Positions 15,792 to 22,945 are shown, counted from the stretch's first letter. The stretch is DNA of 36,259 bases from Pseudomonadota bacterium (GCA_023457495.1 JAEWLQ010000030.1:1-36259), one strand, 5' to 3'. The notes: generated by a model not told the origin, from the sequence alone. Numbers and translations: made by a program.

Positions 15792-17300
15792 TCAACCGTG
15801 ACCCTTCTCGCCCCGGCTGGTCGCGAACTCTTCCTCGGGCGACAGGATGAGATGGTTCCGTCCGTAGAATGCGAAGTACAGGATGCCGAGCACGTAGAAC
15901 GCCAGCACCGCGAGCACCGCCTTCTGGTAGACAGGATCCTGGAGCTGGTAGTACAGCGTCAGCACTGCCACGACGATCGTGACGACGGCGCCCGGTACGC
16001 CGACCGGGCTGCGGTACGGCCGCGTGATGTTCGGCATGTTCTTGCGCAGCAGGATGAACGACAGGCCCTGCAGCGCGTACGAGATCATCGCGCCGAACAC
16101 CGCCATGTTGAGCAGCGTGGAGCCGATGATGGCGCCGCCCTTCTCGTGGCCGAGCACGTACCAGAGGATCATCATCGTGCCGAAGCCGAGCAGCGAGCCG
16201 GCGAACAGCGCCATGTGCGGCACCTTCCTCGAGTTGGTGAGCGACATGAACGGTAGATAGTACCCGGCGCGCGCCAGCGAATAGATCTGCCGGCCGAAGG
16301 CGTAGATGATGGTGTGGAAGCTCGCGATGAGGCCGATCACCGCGAGGAACGCCAGCGTGTTGGCCGCCGCGTTGCCGTAGAGGACGCGGAAGCCATCGAG
16401 CAGCGGCTCGCCCGACGTCGACAGTGAGAACGCGCCGTGCATGCCGCCTTCCTTGCCGATGCTCGAGTTGAGCCAGGTGATCAGCAGCGCCGACACCATC
16501 AGCGTCAACATGCCGGCGATGAGGCCCTTCGGCATGTCCTTCTTCGGATCCGCGGATTCCTCGGCCGCGAGCGGCAGCTGTTCGATGGCCAGGAACAGCC
16601 ATACCGCAAATGGCAGCGTAGCGAGCACACCCTTCCAGCCGAAGGGGAACCACTCACCACCACCTTCCGGTAGTTCGATGGCCTTGCCATCCGGCCCGAC
16701 GCCGATGTTGAGCGCCCAGCGGTCGAAGTCGGCGAACGGCAGCGCGCTCACCCAGAACACGGCGAGGATCGCGAGCGCCGCGACGGTGACCAGCACCGAG
16801 ACGCGGAACGACAGCTCGACGCCCAGGAGGTTCAGCGTGAGGAACACGACGTACGCGCCCGCCCACCACACGGGCTGGAATTCGGGTCCTGTCTGGAAAA
16901 TCGCACCTAGATAGGAGCCTATGAAGAAGACGATGACCGCTGGAGTGAGGATGTACTCGATGCTCTCCGCGAGTCCCGTAACCATGCCGCCCCACGGACC
17001 CATCGCGCTGCGTGCGAAGGAGTATGCGGCGCCGGTGTGCGGCAGCGCCGGGGACATCTCCGCGAGGCTGAGGATCAAGCCCCAGTACATCGCCGCGATG
17101 ATGAGAGCCGCGACGAGCATCGAGCCCCAGCCGTTCGTGAGACCGAGATTCCAGCCCGAATAATGACCCGAGATCACCGCGCCGACGCCGAGTGCCCACA
17201 GTGACCAGACCTTCGCGTAACGCCTGAGACCGCGATTGTGAAAATAGTCCGCCGCGACTTGTTTGTAGCTGACGCCGCCGGACGATACTTGATCGTTCAT
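15792..17300 (-). CDS. eat: Ethanolamine permease-like APC transporter
   Basis: 502 aa with about twelve hydrophobic segments. The N-terminal AADYFHNRGLRRYAKVWSLW and GAVISGHYSGWNLGLTNGWG match Eat-type ethanolamine permeases (APC superfamily, proton- or ion-coupled uptake at the inner membrane). LSLAEMSPALPHTGAAYSFA is the conserved TM2-TM3 APC signature. GGGGAG precedes the ATG. It is on the same strand as the amine-catabolic operon at 24.0-28.8 kb but separated by the cassette island. Related loci often place such a permease beside a gamma-glutamyl-ethanolamide operon. Specificity for ethanolamine is an inference from similarity and context. Confidence 0.85.
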   Translation of the reverse strand: MNDQVSSGGVSYKQVAADYFHNRGLRRYAKVWSLWALGVGAVISGHYSGWNLGLTNGWGSMLVAALIIAAMYWGLILSLAEMSPALPHTGAAYSFARSAMGPWGGMVTGLAESIEYILTPAVIVFFIGSYLGAIFQTGPEFQPVWWAGAYVVFLTLNLLGVELSFRVSVLVTVAALAILAVFWVSALPFADFDRWALNIGVGPDGKAIELPEGGGEWFPFGWKGVLATLPFAVWLFLAIEQLPLAAEESADPKKDMPKGLIAGMLTLMVSALLITWLNSSIGKEGGMHGAFSLSTSGEPLLDGFRVLYGNAAANTLAFLAVIGLIASFHTIIYAFGRQIYSLARAGYYLPFMSLTNSRKVPHMALFAGSLLGFGTMMILWYVLGHEKGGAIIGSTLLNMAVFGAMISYALQGLSFILLRKNMPNITRPYRSPVGVPGAVVTIVVAVLTLYYQLQDPVYQKAVLAVLAFYVLGILYFAFYGRNHLILSPEEEFATSRGEKGHG

Positions 17301-17361
17301 GCAAGACTCCCCTGGGCAATTCTTCTGTATTTTTTCGCCGGGGACCTTGGGTGCATCCCCT

Positions 17362-17407
17362 TGATCAGCCGCGATCAGTATAGGCCGAGCTCTCGACGGG
17401 GCGGCAA
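17362..17407 (-). promoter_or_regulatory. Possible promoter with overlapping palindrome upstream of eat
   Basis: On the minus strand TATACT (17377-17382) is a good -10; TTGCCG (17402-17407) is a weak -35 at a long 19-nt spacing. Directly at the start-site side is TGATC-GCGGCT-GATCA (17362-17377), an inverted repeat placed where a repressor would act. It would let the permease be expressed independently of the operon beyond the island. Confidence 0.4.
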
Positions 17408-17665
17408 GAGTTAGGAGTCGTCGGGGAGCGCGATGAATTCCGACGGCACGTGCGGTTGCGGCACAACAATGGGGCGGCTAACGCAACCCGCTGTTTAAGC
17501 GAGAGAATTGGACGGTGCCTGGCGCGGCGCATCCGGGACAAAGCCAGCCCGTCGCAGGCTGATTCCCGGGTTCTCTGCTGGCGGCGGATCATCGCAGACC
17601 AATGAAAGGCAAGACTCTGAAGCAGCTGGGGAGGCGTCAGAAACCTGCGATTGGTCCGGGGTCGC
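17408..17665. other. Intergenic stretch between eat promoter and island genes
   Basis: About 260 nt with no convincing gene. A separated inverted repeat GACCAAT (17597-17603)...ATTGGTC (17650-17656) is present. Single sequences resembling integron cores (GTTAGGA near 17410, GGCTAAC near 17476) occur, but no attC fold joins them. Confidence 0.35.
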
Positions 17666-18067
17666 TCAAGTTGGAATCGTGGAGAAGTCCTGCGCCCTAT
17701 TCAGCTCGCGATCCCAAGATGCGCGGCTAGCTGTAAAAATGTTGCCGTCCGGCACCAAGGTGATGTCCGTGTCCAGACTGCCGGCAGGGACGACAATCAT
17801 GTCGGAACTCGAAACCGGTAACGCCGAGCCGCAGGTCTTGCAGAAGCTCCTGGTGTGGCGAGTTCCGGGAAGGCTATAGGTTGCCACCGAAGCCAACCCA
17901 GAAAGCCAGGTGAGTTTGGCGCTGGATGAGAACAGGTTGGCGGCGTGAGCCGAGCCCGTATCTTTGCGGCAGTGCGCGCAATGGCAGAGATAGAAGCGCT
18001 CGAATGAGCCTTGCACTTCGTAGCGCACCTCTCCGCACAAGCATGATCCAGCGTGGTTTGAACTCAT
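17666..18067 (-). CDS. GFA/CENP-V family protein (glutathione-dependent formaldehyde-activating-like)
   Basis: 133 aa from the ATG at 18067, with GAGA upstream; the longer in-frame extension crosses other genes and is rejected. Zinc-ligand motifs of the GFA fold are all present: GSCLCGEVRYEV, then CHCAHCRKDTGS, and later FCKTCGSALP. The family carries two structural/catalytic zinc sites and is often called S-(hydroxymethyl)glutathione synthase, although most members have no proven substrate. Base composition is less GC-rich than the flanking genes. It is the last of three same-strand genes lying between the cassette array and eat. No attC site borders it. Confidence 0.88.
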   Translation of the reverse strand: MSSNHAGSCLCGEVRYEVQGSFERFYLCHCAHCRKDTGSAHAANLFSSSAKLTWLSGLASVATYSLPGTRHTRSFCKTCGSALPVSSSDMIVVPAGSLDTDITLVPDGNIFTASRASWDRELNRAQDFSTIPT

Positions 18068-18113
18068 GGTTCTCTCGGCTAAGAAACTGGGCGCTGACAT
18101 TGAGGATCGCCGT

Positions 18114-18452
18114 CTACTCGCAGGCAATCCCGTCACCGTCTCTATCCAGGTGCGGCGCATATCCAGGCTCCCCTCTCCGGAGTGGAGCTTTGCTGGCGGC
18201 CCGTACTTCGGAGCAATTGCGATAGTACGTTCCACCCGTGGGCTTCGAGCGATCAGGAACCGTGGTTGATCGATTGCCCGATGCGCGATGGCAATGATAG
18301 TCGCCCGTCTTGCGGTTGGTGTGGCAACCCTGCGCGTCGAGCCCGCCAGAGTGGGCATTCGCGACCGACGAATATGGACACCCGGCGAGCGAGAGACAGG
18401 CGACCACCAACGCTCGAAAGCAGGCGCGAACCGTGGCGTACGCGTCACTCAT
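18114..18452 (-). CDS. Secreted YHYH/excalibur-domain protein
   Basis: 112 aa. The N-terminal signal has a lipobox-like SLAGC at about 21-25, suggesting a lipoprotein. The middle holds GGLDAQGCHTNRKTGDYHCH, a YHYH-type metal-binding pattern (CHxNxKTGxYHCH). The end DRDGDGIACE is an excalibur calcium-binding motif. The combination is common in small envelope or extracellular proteins, some linked to nucleases such as thermonuclease, but no nuclease domain is present. It begins 7 nt after the stop of the methyltransferase-like gene, so the two are likely co-transcribed. Confidence 0.8.
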   Translation of the reverse strand: MSDAYATVRACFRALVVACLSLAGCPYSSVANAHSGGLDAQGCHTNRKTGDYHCHRASGNRSTTVPDRSKPTGGTYYRNCSEVRAASKAPLRRGEPGYAPHLDRDGDGIACE

Positions 18453-18459
18453 CGGGTGG

Positions 18460-19050
18460 TCACTCCGCAGACCTGCGGCGACCGAAAATCAGTGGAAAAA
18501 ACATCCCGGTATTCCTTTTGTACCGAAGATACTCAGGCGCGAGAGCACTAGTTAACAGACTGCGTTCATCGCTGAGCGCCGCATGCGTGAAGAGCAAAAC
18601 ATTGAACGTGAACGCCACGAGCGTTGTGACCGAGGGCAGCGCCACGAGGGCGGCCAAGAATGCAAGGATATAGCTCACGTAGATAGGGTGACGGATATAG
18701 GCATACGGCCCTTTGTCGCACAGAGCCTCCGGTACGATTCCACTCCATGCAAGATAGAACCGGCGTCCTCTTATGACATGGCGGGCCCATTCGTAGAGGC
18801 AAAGCGAGCAAAGCAGCAGGATCGCGGACGGTATGCCGTTGTAGAGTCGAATCGGAACACTCAATCCCACAAACCAAGTCGCGACAGTCCCAGTCGCCAG
18901 AAATGAAAACTGACCCCAACCTGCTCCGAGATCATCGTCTGCGCTGGGCGCGAAAGTACGTCCACCTGCCAGGAGAAAGTGAAGGAACGCACCTCCCAAT
19001 ACAAACAAGAAGATTATGTGCGGGACAGTGGGAATCATGGCTTGATGCAC
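18460..19050 (-). CDS. Isoprenylcysteine methyltransferase-family membrane protein (island copy)
   Basis: 196 aa from GTG 19050 (ATG 19038 is a plausible alternative; neither has a clear ribosome site). It has about five transmembrane segments. The signature CDKGPYAYIRHPIYVSYIL followed by DERSLLTSALAPEYLRYKRN matches the RHPxY...E...Y.Y pattern of SAM-dependent ICMT/PEMT proteins. It differs clearly from the ICMT-like gene at 10731. The coding start sits just beyond the truncated attC half-site at 19068, so the array boundary may have removed its original upstream region. Confidence 0.8.
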   Translation of the reverse strand: MHQAMIPTVPHIIFLFVLGGAFLHFLLAGGRTFAPSADDDLGAGWGQFSFLATGTVATWFVGLSVPIRLYNGIPSAILLLCSLCLYEWARHVIRGRRFYLAWSGIVPEALCDKGPYAYIRHPIYVSYILAFLAALVALPSVTTLVAFTFNVLLFTHAALSDERSLLTSALAPEYLRYKRNTGMFFPLIFGRRRSAE

Positions 19051-19067
19051 GAACGATGCAGCGGGAT

Positions 19068-19074
19068 GTTAGAC
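19068..19074 (-). repeat. attC half-site (R'' core) at distal end of array
   Basis: GTTAGAC on the plus strand (GTCTAAC in the reading direction) lies just past the DUF4262 stop, where the R'' core of its attC should be. No partner core follows within 100 nt, so the site is truncated here and marks the distal array boundary. Confidence 0.6.
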
Positions 19075-19075
19075 C

Positions 19076-19564
19076 TTATGGCCTATCCGGCCGCTTGCGC
19101 CCCAGCATAGGCTGGTTTCTCACGAGCCACTTCGAGGCCGACTTGTTCCAGGGCCACACACCCTTGGTAGATGGCCAGACGAGTTGGAGGATCGAGTATT
19201 CCCGGCCATCGTAATACCTCGCGCATCCATAGGCATAGCGGCTGTATCTCTCTCGTCGCGCGGGCTCGAAGTACACGGGAAAGCCGCGCAGGAAGCCGGA
19301 GTACCTGGTGCCTCGCTTGAACCGCTTTCCTTTCTTTACACGCCGGTTGTATTCATTCACCAAGTACCCGGCCAGCTCGGGACGAAGCCCGATGACGATC
19401 AAATCAGGTGCGCCGCTGGAATCCTGGATGCCTATTGAATAGGAGAAGAATGGCAACCGACCCTTCGGATCAAAGACGCTGACGATGTGGCAGCCATGGC
19501 GCTTGATGTTTCGGGCGACCCGCTTGTCATTTTCCGTGAGCTGACGCTTGGTGACGTTCGACAC
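19076..19564 (-). CDS. DUF4262 protein (integron cassette)
   Basis: 162 aa from GTG 19564, which lies just after the attC core GTTAGGC. The DUF4262 hallmark is clear: NIKRHGCHIVSVFDPKGRLP, then FFSYSIGIQDSSGAPDLIVI. A basic middle (RVKKGKRFKRGTRYSGFLRG) and an aromatic C-terminal part (REYSILQLVWPSTKGVWPWN) follow. No enzymatic function is known for the family; it is common in accessory genomes. It is the last cassette of the array. Its own attC is reduced to the R'' core at 19068. Confidence 0.82.
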   Translation of the reverse strand: MSNVTKRQLTENDKRVARNIKRHGCHIVSVFDPKGRLPFFSYSIGIQDSSGAPDLIVIGLRPELAGYLVNEYNRRVKKGKRFKRGTRYSGFLRGFPVYFEPARRERYSRYAYGCARYYDGREYSILQLVWPSTKGVWPWNKSASKWLVRNQPMLGRKRPDRP

Positions 19565-19567
19565 GAG

Positions 19568-19655
19568 GCCTAACCATTGATCTCAGCGGCGCACGCGCCG
19601 CAGTTTGAGCTTGCCACTTTCTTTCCTAAACGTCCGCTCCGGCGAAGTGCTAGGT
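19568..19655 (-). repeat. attC site (VOC cassette), R'' core mutated
   Basis: 88 bp. The R' core GCCTAAC (19568-19574, plus strand) is intact. The inner arm CAGCGGCG pairs imperfectly with CGTCCGCT. The R'' core reads GCTAGGT on plus (ACCTAGC in the reading direction) instead of ACCTAAC. The change turns the embedded stop TAA of the VOC gene into TAG. Confidence 0.78.
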
Positions 19656-20030
19656 AGGCACCCGCGGATTGTCCGCGATGTGCCAGAGTACGCCACTAGG
19701 ATCTGTGAGATAGAGAACTCGAAGGCCCCACGGCTGGAGGGCCGGTGGTTTCGCCGTACCGAGTCCGTATTTCCCCTTCAGATCAGCATCAGAAATACGC
19801 TTCCACCACGCGTCGCCATCTTGCACCTGAAGTTGCATCATGAAGTTCTCCGCGAGACCTTCCGCGTGGAAGTTCTGAAGCAGGAAGCGGAAGCCATCTG
19901 CCTCGAATTCCGCGACCTGATCGTTGTGCCACTTCTCCGTGAAGCCCAGGTCGGAATAGAAGCGACGCGAGAGCGCAAAATTCTTTGCGGGTACGAATGC
20001 CTTCAGATCCAGCACTTTGTATCTTTCCAT
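19650..20030 (-). CDS. VOC family protein (integron cassette)
   Basis: 126 aa from ATG 20030, chosen because GGAG lies five bases upstream; a GTG six bases earlier is less likely. VOC features: VLDLKAFVPAKNFALSRRFY then DLGFTEKWHNDQVAEFEADG in the first module, and GLRVLYLTDPSGVLWHIADN with the Glu/His region in the second. Single-domain VOC proteins are frequent in integron cassettes; the substrate is unknown. The stop TAG is inside the R'' core of its attC. Codon use is less GC-biased than in the flanking chromosome. Confidence 0.85.
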   Translation of the reverse strand: MERYKVLDLKAFVPAKNFALSRRFYSDLGFTEKWHNDQVAEFEADGFRFLLQNFHAEGLAENFMMQLQVQDGDAWWKRISDADLKGKYGLGTAKPPALQPWGLRVLYLTDPSGVLWHIADNPRVPT

Positions 20031-20035
20031 TACCA

Positions 20036-20101
20036 CTCCGACCGGCGCACGCCGACTTTCGAGCTTGACACTTTATCTTCCACGCTCCGCTCCAGTTAGA
20101 C
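20036..20101 (-). repeat. Partial attC site (PH-like membrane cassette)
   Basis: R'' core GTTAGAC (20095-20101 plus) is intact and contains the stop of the upstream gene. The central GAGCTTGACACTTTATCTTC resembles the loop of the best site (GAGCTTGGCACTTTATCCCT). The R' core and its inner arm are missing or rearranged: the sequence runs directly CCGACCGGCGCACGCCG. Confidence 0.6.
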
Positions 20102-20608
20102 GGCGCCCGCACCAGGCCTCTCCCAGATTGTGAAGCTGTTGTTATCCGTGCAACCCATGGCCTCTATGACCTTGTCATCACGGACCCCTTGGAGTCGAGA
20201 CTGCAGCTCCTCAAGCAACCTCGTGCGAACCGCGGCCTCGTGCGGCACAGCACAACGATGTCCGTCCCGAGCTTCTAAAAGAAAGTAAACGTCTTCGATC
20301 CATGGCCCTTCGTTGGTCGTAAGGATGCGCACTTTGCTCAGGTCAGCCCAGGTCACGCGCTCAACACCGGCCTTTGTCTCTACAGCAACGCCGACTTCAT
20401 CGATTTGGACGAACTCGCGCTGCCGAGGCCCTACGTTTGGCAGCAGGAGCAATCCAACAGCGAATCCGCCTACCGCAAGTGGAATTCCCCAGCCGTGGAC
20501 TCCGCGCCAAGCCGTGAAAGCACTGACCACTGCGAATCCAGCGACCGCATAAAAGTACACCGATAGGACAAACTTGCGAGGAAGCGCATCGCCGATTCGT
20601 GAACCCAT
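20096..20608 (-). CDS. Membrane protein with soluble PH-like C-domain (integron cassette)
   Basis: 170 aa from ATG 20608 (MGSRIGDALPRK). The in-frame extension to 20680 is only translated attC and is rejected. Two transmembrane helices lie at about 14-32 and 38-55 (WGIPLAVGGFAVGLLLLP). A soluble region with beta-rich pattern follows: REFVQIDEVGVAVETKAGVE, VTWADLSKVRI, EDVYFLLEARDGHRCAVP. This is like bacterial PH-type (YcxB-like) domains. The C terminus contains VIEAMGCTDNNSFTIWE. No known function. The start lies directly after GTTAGAC with no ribosome site, so translation may be leaderless or coupled. Confidence 0.72.
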   Translation of the reverse strand: MGSRIGDALPRKFVLSVYFYAVAGFAVVSAFTAWRGVHGWGIPLAVGGFAVGLLLLPNVGPRQREFVQIDEVGVAVETKAGVERVTWADLSKVRILTTNEGPWIEDVYFLLEARDGHRCAVPHEAAVRTRLLEELQSRLQGVRDDKVIEAMGCTDNNSFTIWERPGAGAV

Positions 20609-20614
20609 GTCGCA

Positions 20615-20695
20615 GTCTAACGGTTGTATCAAATGAGCGGCGCGGGCGCTGTCGCAGGGCCTTGGCACACGCGTCCGCACCCGTGAATGTTAGGA
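20615..20695 (-). repeat. attC site (four-helix membrane cassette)
   Basis: 81 bp with both cores intact: GTCTAAC (20615-20621) and GTTAGGA (20689-20695) on plus. TGAGCGGCGCG pairs with CGCGTCCGCA imperfectly across the loop. The stop TAA of the gene at 20690 is inside the R'' core. Confidence 0.8.
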
Positions 20696-21124
20696 CACTC
20701 GCAGCGAAGGCTGCTTGTCGAATCGGTTCGCCAGTGGTGACCAAAGACTTACGGTCGTGAGCCAGAGCGTAATCGTGCCCGCAAGTGTCCCAAGCGCGTC
20801 ATACGGGGTGTACACCCCAACTCCAAAGAAGGGTTGAGTCGCCAGACTCAGCAGAATGGTAGCTACCAGAATCCAGCGTGCTGGACCCCAAAAGAATGCC
20901 AATCCAGCAAGGCCGATGGAGGTCGAGATACCCCATAAAACAAACCATACTTGCAGAGCGTTGTACGGAATGGCTGATCCAAAATAGCTCCATGACAGGG
21001 CATCCTGGAACTCTGGGTCAACAGAAACCATACCGAGCACAGGGGCGAGGTAGCTGAGAGCGTATGCCACCACTGCGACGACGACCGCCGAACGAAACGC
21101 GGTGGGTGAGAGTGAAAGTGGCAT
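20690..21124 (-). CDS. Four-helix membrane protein (integron cassette)
   Basis: 144 aa from ATG 21124, with GGAGA about six bases upstream; the longer frame to 21190 is attC-derived. Four hydrophobic segments are visible: SAVVVAVVAYALSYLAPVLG, YNALQVWFVLWGISTSIGLA, WILVATILLSLATQPFFGVG, then a segment around LAGTITLWLTTVSLW. Short polar loops and no obvious catalytic motif. No family recognised. Likely an inner-membrane protein. Confidence 0.72.
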   Translation of the reverse strand: MPLSLSPTAFRSAVVVAVVAYALSYLAPVLGMVSVDPEFQDALSWSYFGSAIPYNALQVWFVLWGISTSIGLAGLAFFWGPARWILVATILLSLATQPFFGVGVYTPYDALGTLAGTITLWLTTVSLWSPLANRFDKQPSLRVS

Positions 21125-21147
21125 GAACTTTCTCCGTAACGCCTGAG

Positions 21148-21192
21148 ACCTAACGATTGCGCTGGGCGGTGCGCGGGAGCGCCTTGTCAACC
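21148..21192 (-). repeat. Half attC site (zinc-ribbon cassette)
   Basis: R' core ACCTAAC (21148-21154 plus) is intact. A short palindrome GGGCGGT...ACCGCCC (21164-21193) follows, but no R'' core is found at the gene end. About half the usual length, so probably a deleted site. Confidence 0.5.
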
Positions 21193-21588
21193 GCCCGCGT
21201 CATCCTTGCGGCTCCGCCTCTCTGCCTCTGCTTCAAGGGATGACTGGATCCACTTGAGTTGCAACTCGCTCTTCCCTTTCAGTTGTTGAGTCTTGATGCG
21301 ATCCAGCAGCGTCTGGTGAAGCGCGGACCCGTTGACCGTACCCTTGTCGCGCATCATGCGCTTCACCTGTTGAAATTCCGTGCCAGTCAGCGCGATGTTG
21401 TCGCTGCATTTCTCGCATACGAAATGATGTATCGACCGAAATGGAATCGCCCTGATTCCATACAACGACACCCATTCCGTCTCCTTGCCGATGATCCAGG
21501 CGAGAGTCTTACGACAATGGAAACAGAATCCGTTTCCTATCTCTCCCAGTGACTCCAGAGTTTTCTCCCAGCCGAAGATGATGAACAT
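21187..21588 (-). CDS. Zinc-ribbon domain protein (integron cassette)
   Basis: 133 aa. The N terminus MFIIFGWEKTLESLGEIGNG leads into a zinc ribbon with CFHC (22-25) and CEKC (58-61), about 33 residues apart. The intervening strand EWVSLYGIRAIPFRSIHHF resembles the zinc_ribbon_15 type (small proteins starting MFxIxGWxK with a membrane-adjacent loop). The C-terminal half is helical and charged, ending SSLEAEAERRSRKDDAGG. Function unknown. The 3' end sits against a truncated attC, so the C-terminal residues may not be original. Confidence 0.75.
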   Translation of the reverse strand: MFIIFGWEKTLESLGEIGNGFCFHCRKTLAWIIGKETEWVSLYGIRAIPFRSIHHFVCEKCSDNIALTGTEFQQVKRMMRDKGTVNGSALHQTLLDRIKTQQLKGKSELQLKWIQSSLEAEAERRSRKDDAGG

Positions 21589-21604
21589 TTCTCAGGATCC
21601 TCGT

Positions 21605-21692
21605 GAGTGTCGATAGGACTGAGCGGTGCGCACGCCGGCGTTTGAGCTGGGCACTTTACCTTTCACGCGTCCGCTACAGCGAGGTGTCAGGC
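21605..21692 (-). repeat. Degenerate attC site (RidA cassette)
   Basis: About 88 bp. The loop and inner-arm region are well conserved (GGCACTTTACCTTTCACGCG, CTGAGCGG, CCGCTACAG). The R'' core is GTCAGGC (GCCTGAC in the reading direction), and the R' core has decayed (TGTCGATAGG). It keeps a stop codon, TGA in place of TAA, for the RidA gene. Confidence 0.68.
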
Positions 21693-22067
21693 CTCCGCCA
21701 CTGCCGCAATGGATACCTTCAACCCAGGAACGCGCACCGGCAGTTTGGCGCCCTGACGAGCTGGTGGATTTGAAGGGAACCATTTGAGCCACTCCTCGTT
21801 CATGCCGGCGAAGTCGTCTTCGTCGGCTAGCACAACTGTGACGCTAACGACTTTATCCAGTGAGCTGCCGGCTGCCTCGAGAATGGCCTGGATGTTGACC
21901 AGGCACTGCCTGGTCTGCTCTTGAATGGTAGTGCCAAGGATTGCGTTCGTCGCCGGATCCGTCGGCGATGTTCCTGACACGAAGACGAGTCCTGCAGCCT
22001 TCACCGCTTGGCTGTACGTGGGTGGTGGCTTCGCAGCTCTTGGTGTGAATACGATTTGGCGAGTCAC
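21687..22067 (-). CDS. RidA/YjgF family protein (integron cassette)
   Basis: 126 aa from GTG 22067, with AGGAGC five bases upstream, the best ribosome site in the array. RidA signatures: PPPTYSQAVKAAGLVFVSGT, QTRQCLVNIQAILEAAGSSL, VVSVTVVLADEDDFAGMNEE and PVRVPGLKVSIAAVAEA with the conserved arginine before the C-terminal strand. RidA proteins are trimeric and deaminate reactive enamine/imine intermediates or bind related compounds; the subfamily is not clear here. Of the cassettes, this one has the clearest enzymatic role. Confidence 0.9.
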   Translation of the reverse strand: MTRQIVFTPRAAKPPPTYSQAVKAAGLVFVSGTSPTDPATNAILGTTIQEQTRQCLVNIQAILEAAGSSLDKVVSVTVVLADEDDFAGMNEEWLKWFPSNPPARQGAKLPVRVPGLKVSIAAVAEA

Positions 22068-22107
22068 TGTAGCTCCTTTGCATCGATAGCGACGGAAGCT
22101 CGCTGAG

Positions 22108-22185
22108 GCCTAACGGTTGAGCAACCGCCGGCAGTAGCGAGGGGCACTTTATCCCTCTCGCGTCCCCTCGGACGAGGTGTTAGAA
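22108..22185 (-). repeat. attC site (gene-poor cassette)
   Basis: 78 bp with both cores: GCCTAAC (22108-22114) and GTTAGAA (22179-22185) on plus. The loop GGGGCACTTTATCCCTCTCG matches the other sites. Well preserved. Confidence 0.85.
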
Positions 22186-22392
22186 CGCACGCGTCTGAGC
22201 TCTCCGAAGCTGATTCAACCCCTTGGCACAAGCTCTCTGGCGCTTCGCGCCCATCCGTGACACCAAAATGCAGGGCCCTCGCCGAAGTCGATGCGCAGGA
22301 TGCCGCCGAGGCGCTAGCGGCGCAACACGGCTTACCTTAACGGACCGGATCCGCCAAGTGGCCGGAGAACCGCGGCCGGAAAGGATTGTGCG
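22186..22392 (-). other. Cassette body without a recognisable gene
   Basis: 207 nt between two attC sites. One minus-strand frame is open from the preceding core through to a TAA inside the R'' core, about 70 codons, but its only usual start codons lie near the end (GTG or ATG about 25 codons before the stop, MGAKRQRACAKGLNQ). It could encode a very short peptide, an RNA, or a promoter-like or empty cassette. No family is recognised. Confidence 0.5.
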
Positions 22393-22480
22393 TTCTAACG
22401 GCTGGGTTGAGCGGCGCGGCCGCTGTCGACTGCGCTTGGAGCCTTATCTCTCATGCGTCAGCTCGAACGAAGTATTAGAG
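22393..22480 (-). repeat. attC site (lipoprotein cassette)
   Basis: 88 bp. R' core TTCTAAC (22393-22399) is intact; R'' is ATTAGAG on plus, with the G of GTTRRRY changed to A. TTGAGCGGCGCG pairs with the region CGTCAGCTCGAA. The stop TAA of the lipoprotein gene is kept inside the altered core. Confidence 0.78.
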
Positions 22481-22879
22481 CGCAACATCGACGACGCCAA
22501 TTGGCACGGCGCCGTCACGTTTCGAGCCATACAGAACGCTGTATCGACCAGCGGGCAACATGCCGAGCCTAGCGGGAGGGCAAGCAGAGCTACCGCCGTC
22601 CCGCAGTAACGACGTTGAGATGGTAAGCAGAATATTCTGGCCTTCCACCCGAGCCCGCGAAGCCGAACACGAAATGACTGAGTTCATGGTCGTCGGTTCG
22701 TTTGAGATTTTCTGCAATCCGGATACGTCAGCTCTGACCGGTAGGATTAACCCCATCACCGTGGCCTGAGGTTGCTCAACGGCGATGCCGCCAACTGACG
22801 TTACGAACGCCCAAGGTCGCTGCTTCGGCACTTGCGCGCACGCCGGCAGAAGAGCGGCGATGACTAGGAAGCGTTTCAT
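22475..22879 (-). CDS. Putative lipoprotein (integron cassette)
   Basis: 134 aa with a lipoprotein signal peptide MKRFLVIAALLPACAQVPKQ (lipobox LPAC, Cys14). The mature part is beta-rich: AFVTSVGGIAVEQPQATVMG, VSGLQKISNEPTTMNSVISC, RDGGSSACPPARLGMLPAGR, then YSVLYGSKRDGAVPIGVVDV. Three further cysteines or so may form disulphides. No family recognised. It begins a few bases after the core GTTAGAA and ends within the R'' core, so the coding region fills the cassette. Confidence 0.72.
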   Translation of the reverse strand: MKRFLVIAALLPACAQVPKQRPWAFVTSVGGIAVEQPQATVMGLILPVRADVSGLQKISNEPTTMNSVISCSASRARVEGQNILLTISTSLLRDGGSSACPPARLGMLPAGRYSVLYGSKRDGAVPIGVVDVAL

Positions 22880-22884
22880 TGTGT

Positions 22885-22945
22885 TTCTAACGGTTGAGCC
22901 GAGCGACCCTGCCTAACGATCTGGCTGAGCGGCGCGCTCGACGGG
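22885..22945 (-). repeat. Tandem half attC sites
   Basis: Two R'-type cores lie in the same direction 26 bp apart: TTCTAAC (22885-22891) and GCCTAAC (22911-22917), each followed by GAG-rich arm sequence (GGTTGAGCCGAGCG and GATCTGGCTGAGCGGCGCG). The opposite R'' half is missing. It looks like one half-site placed beside another after an imprecise recombination or deletion. Confidence 0.6.

Noticed and set aside
17401..17490. GTTAGGA and GGCTAAC as a further attC site
   Set aside because: The cores are in the wrong order for one site and no paired inner arms or loop motif lie between them.
22223..22609. 128-aa plus-strand frame across the gene-poor cassette
   Set aside because: It reads through an attC site against the direction of all cassettes, has no family resemblance and no ribosome site.
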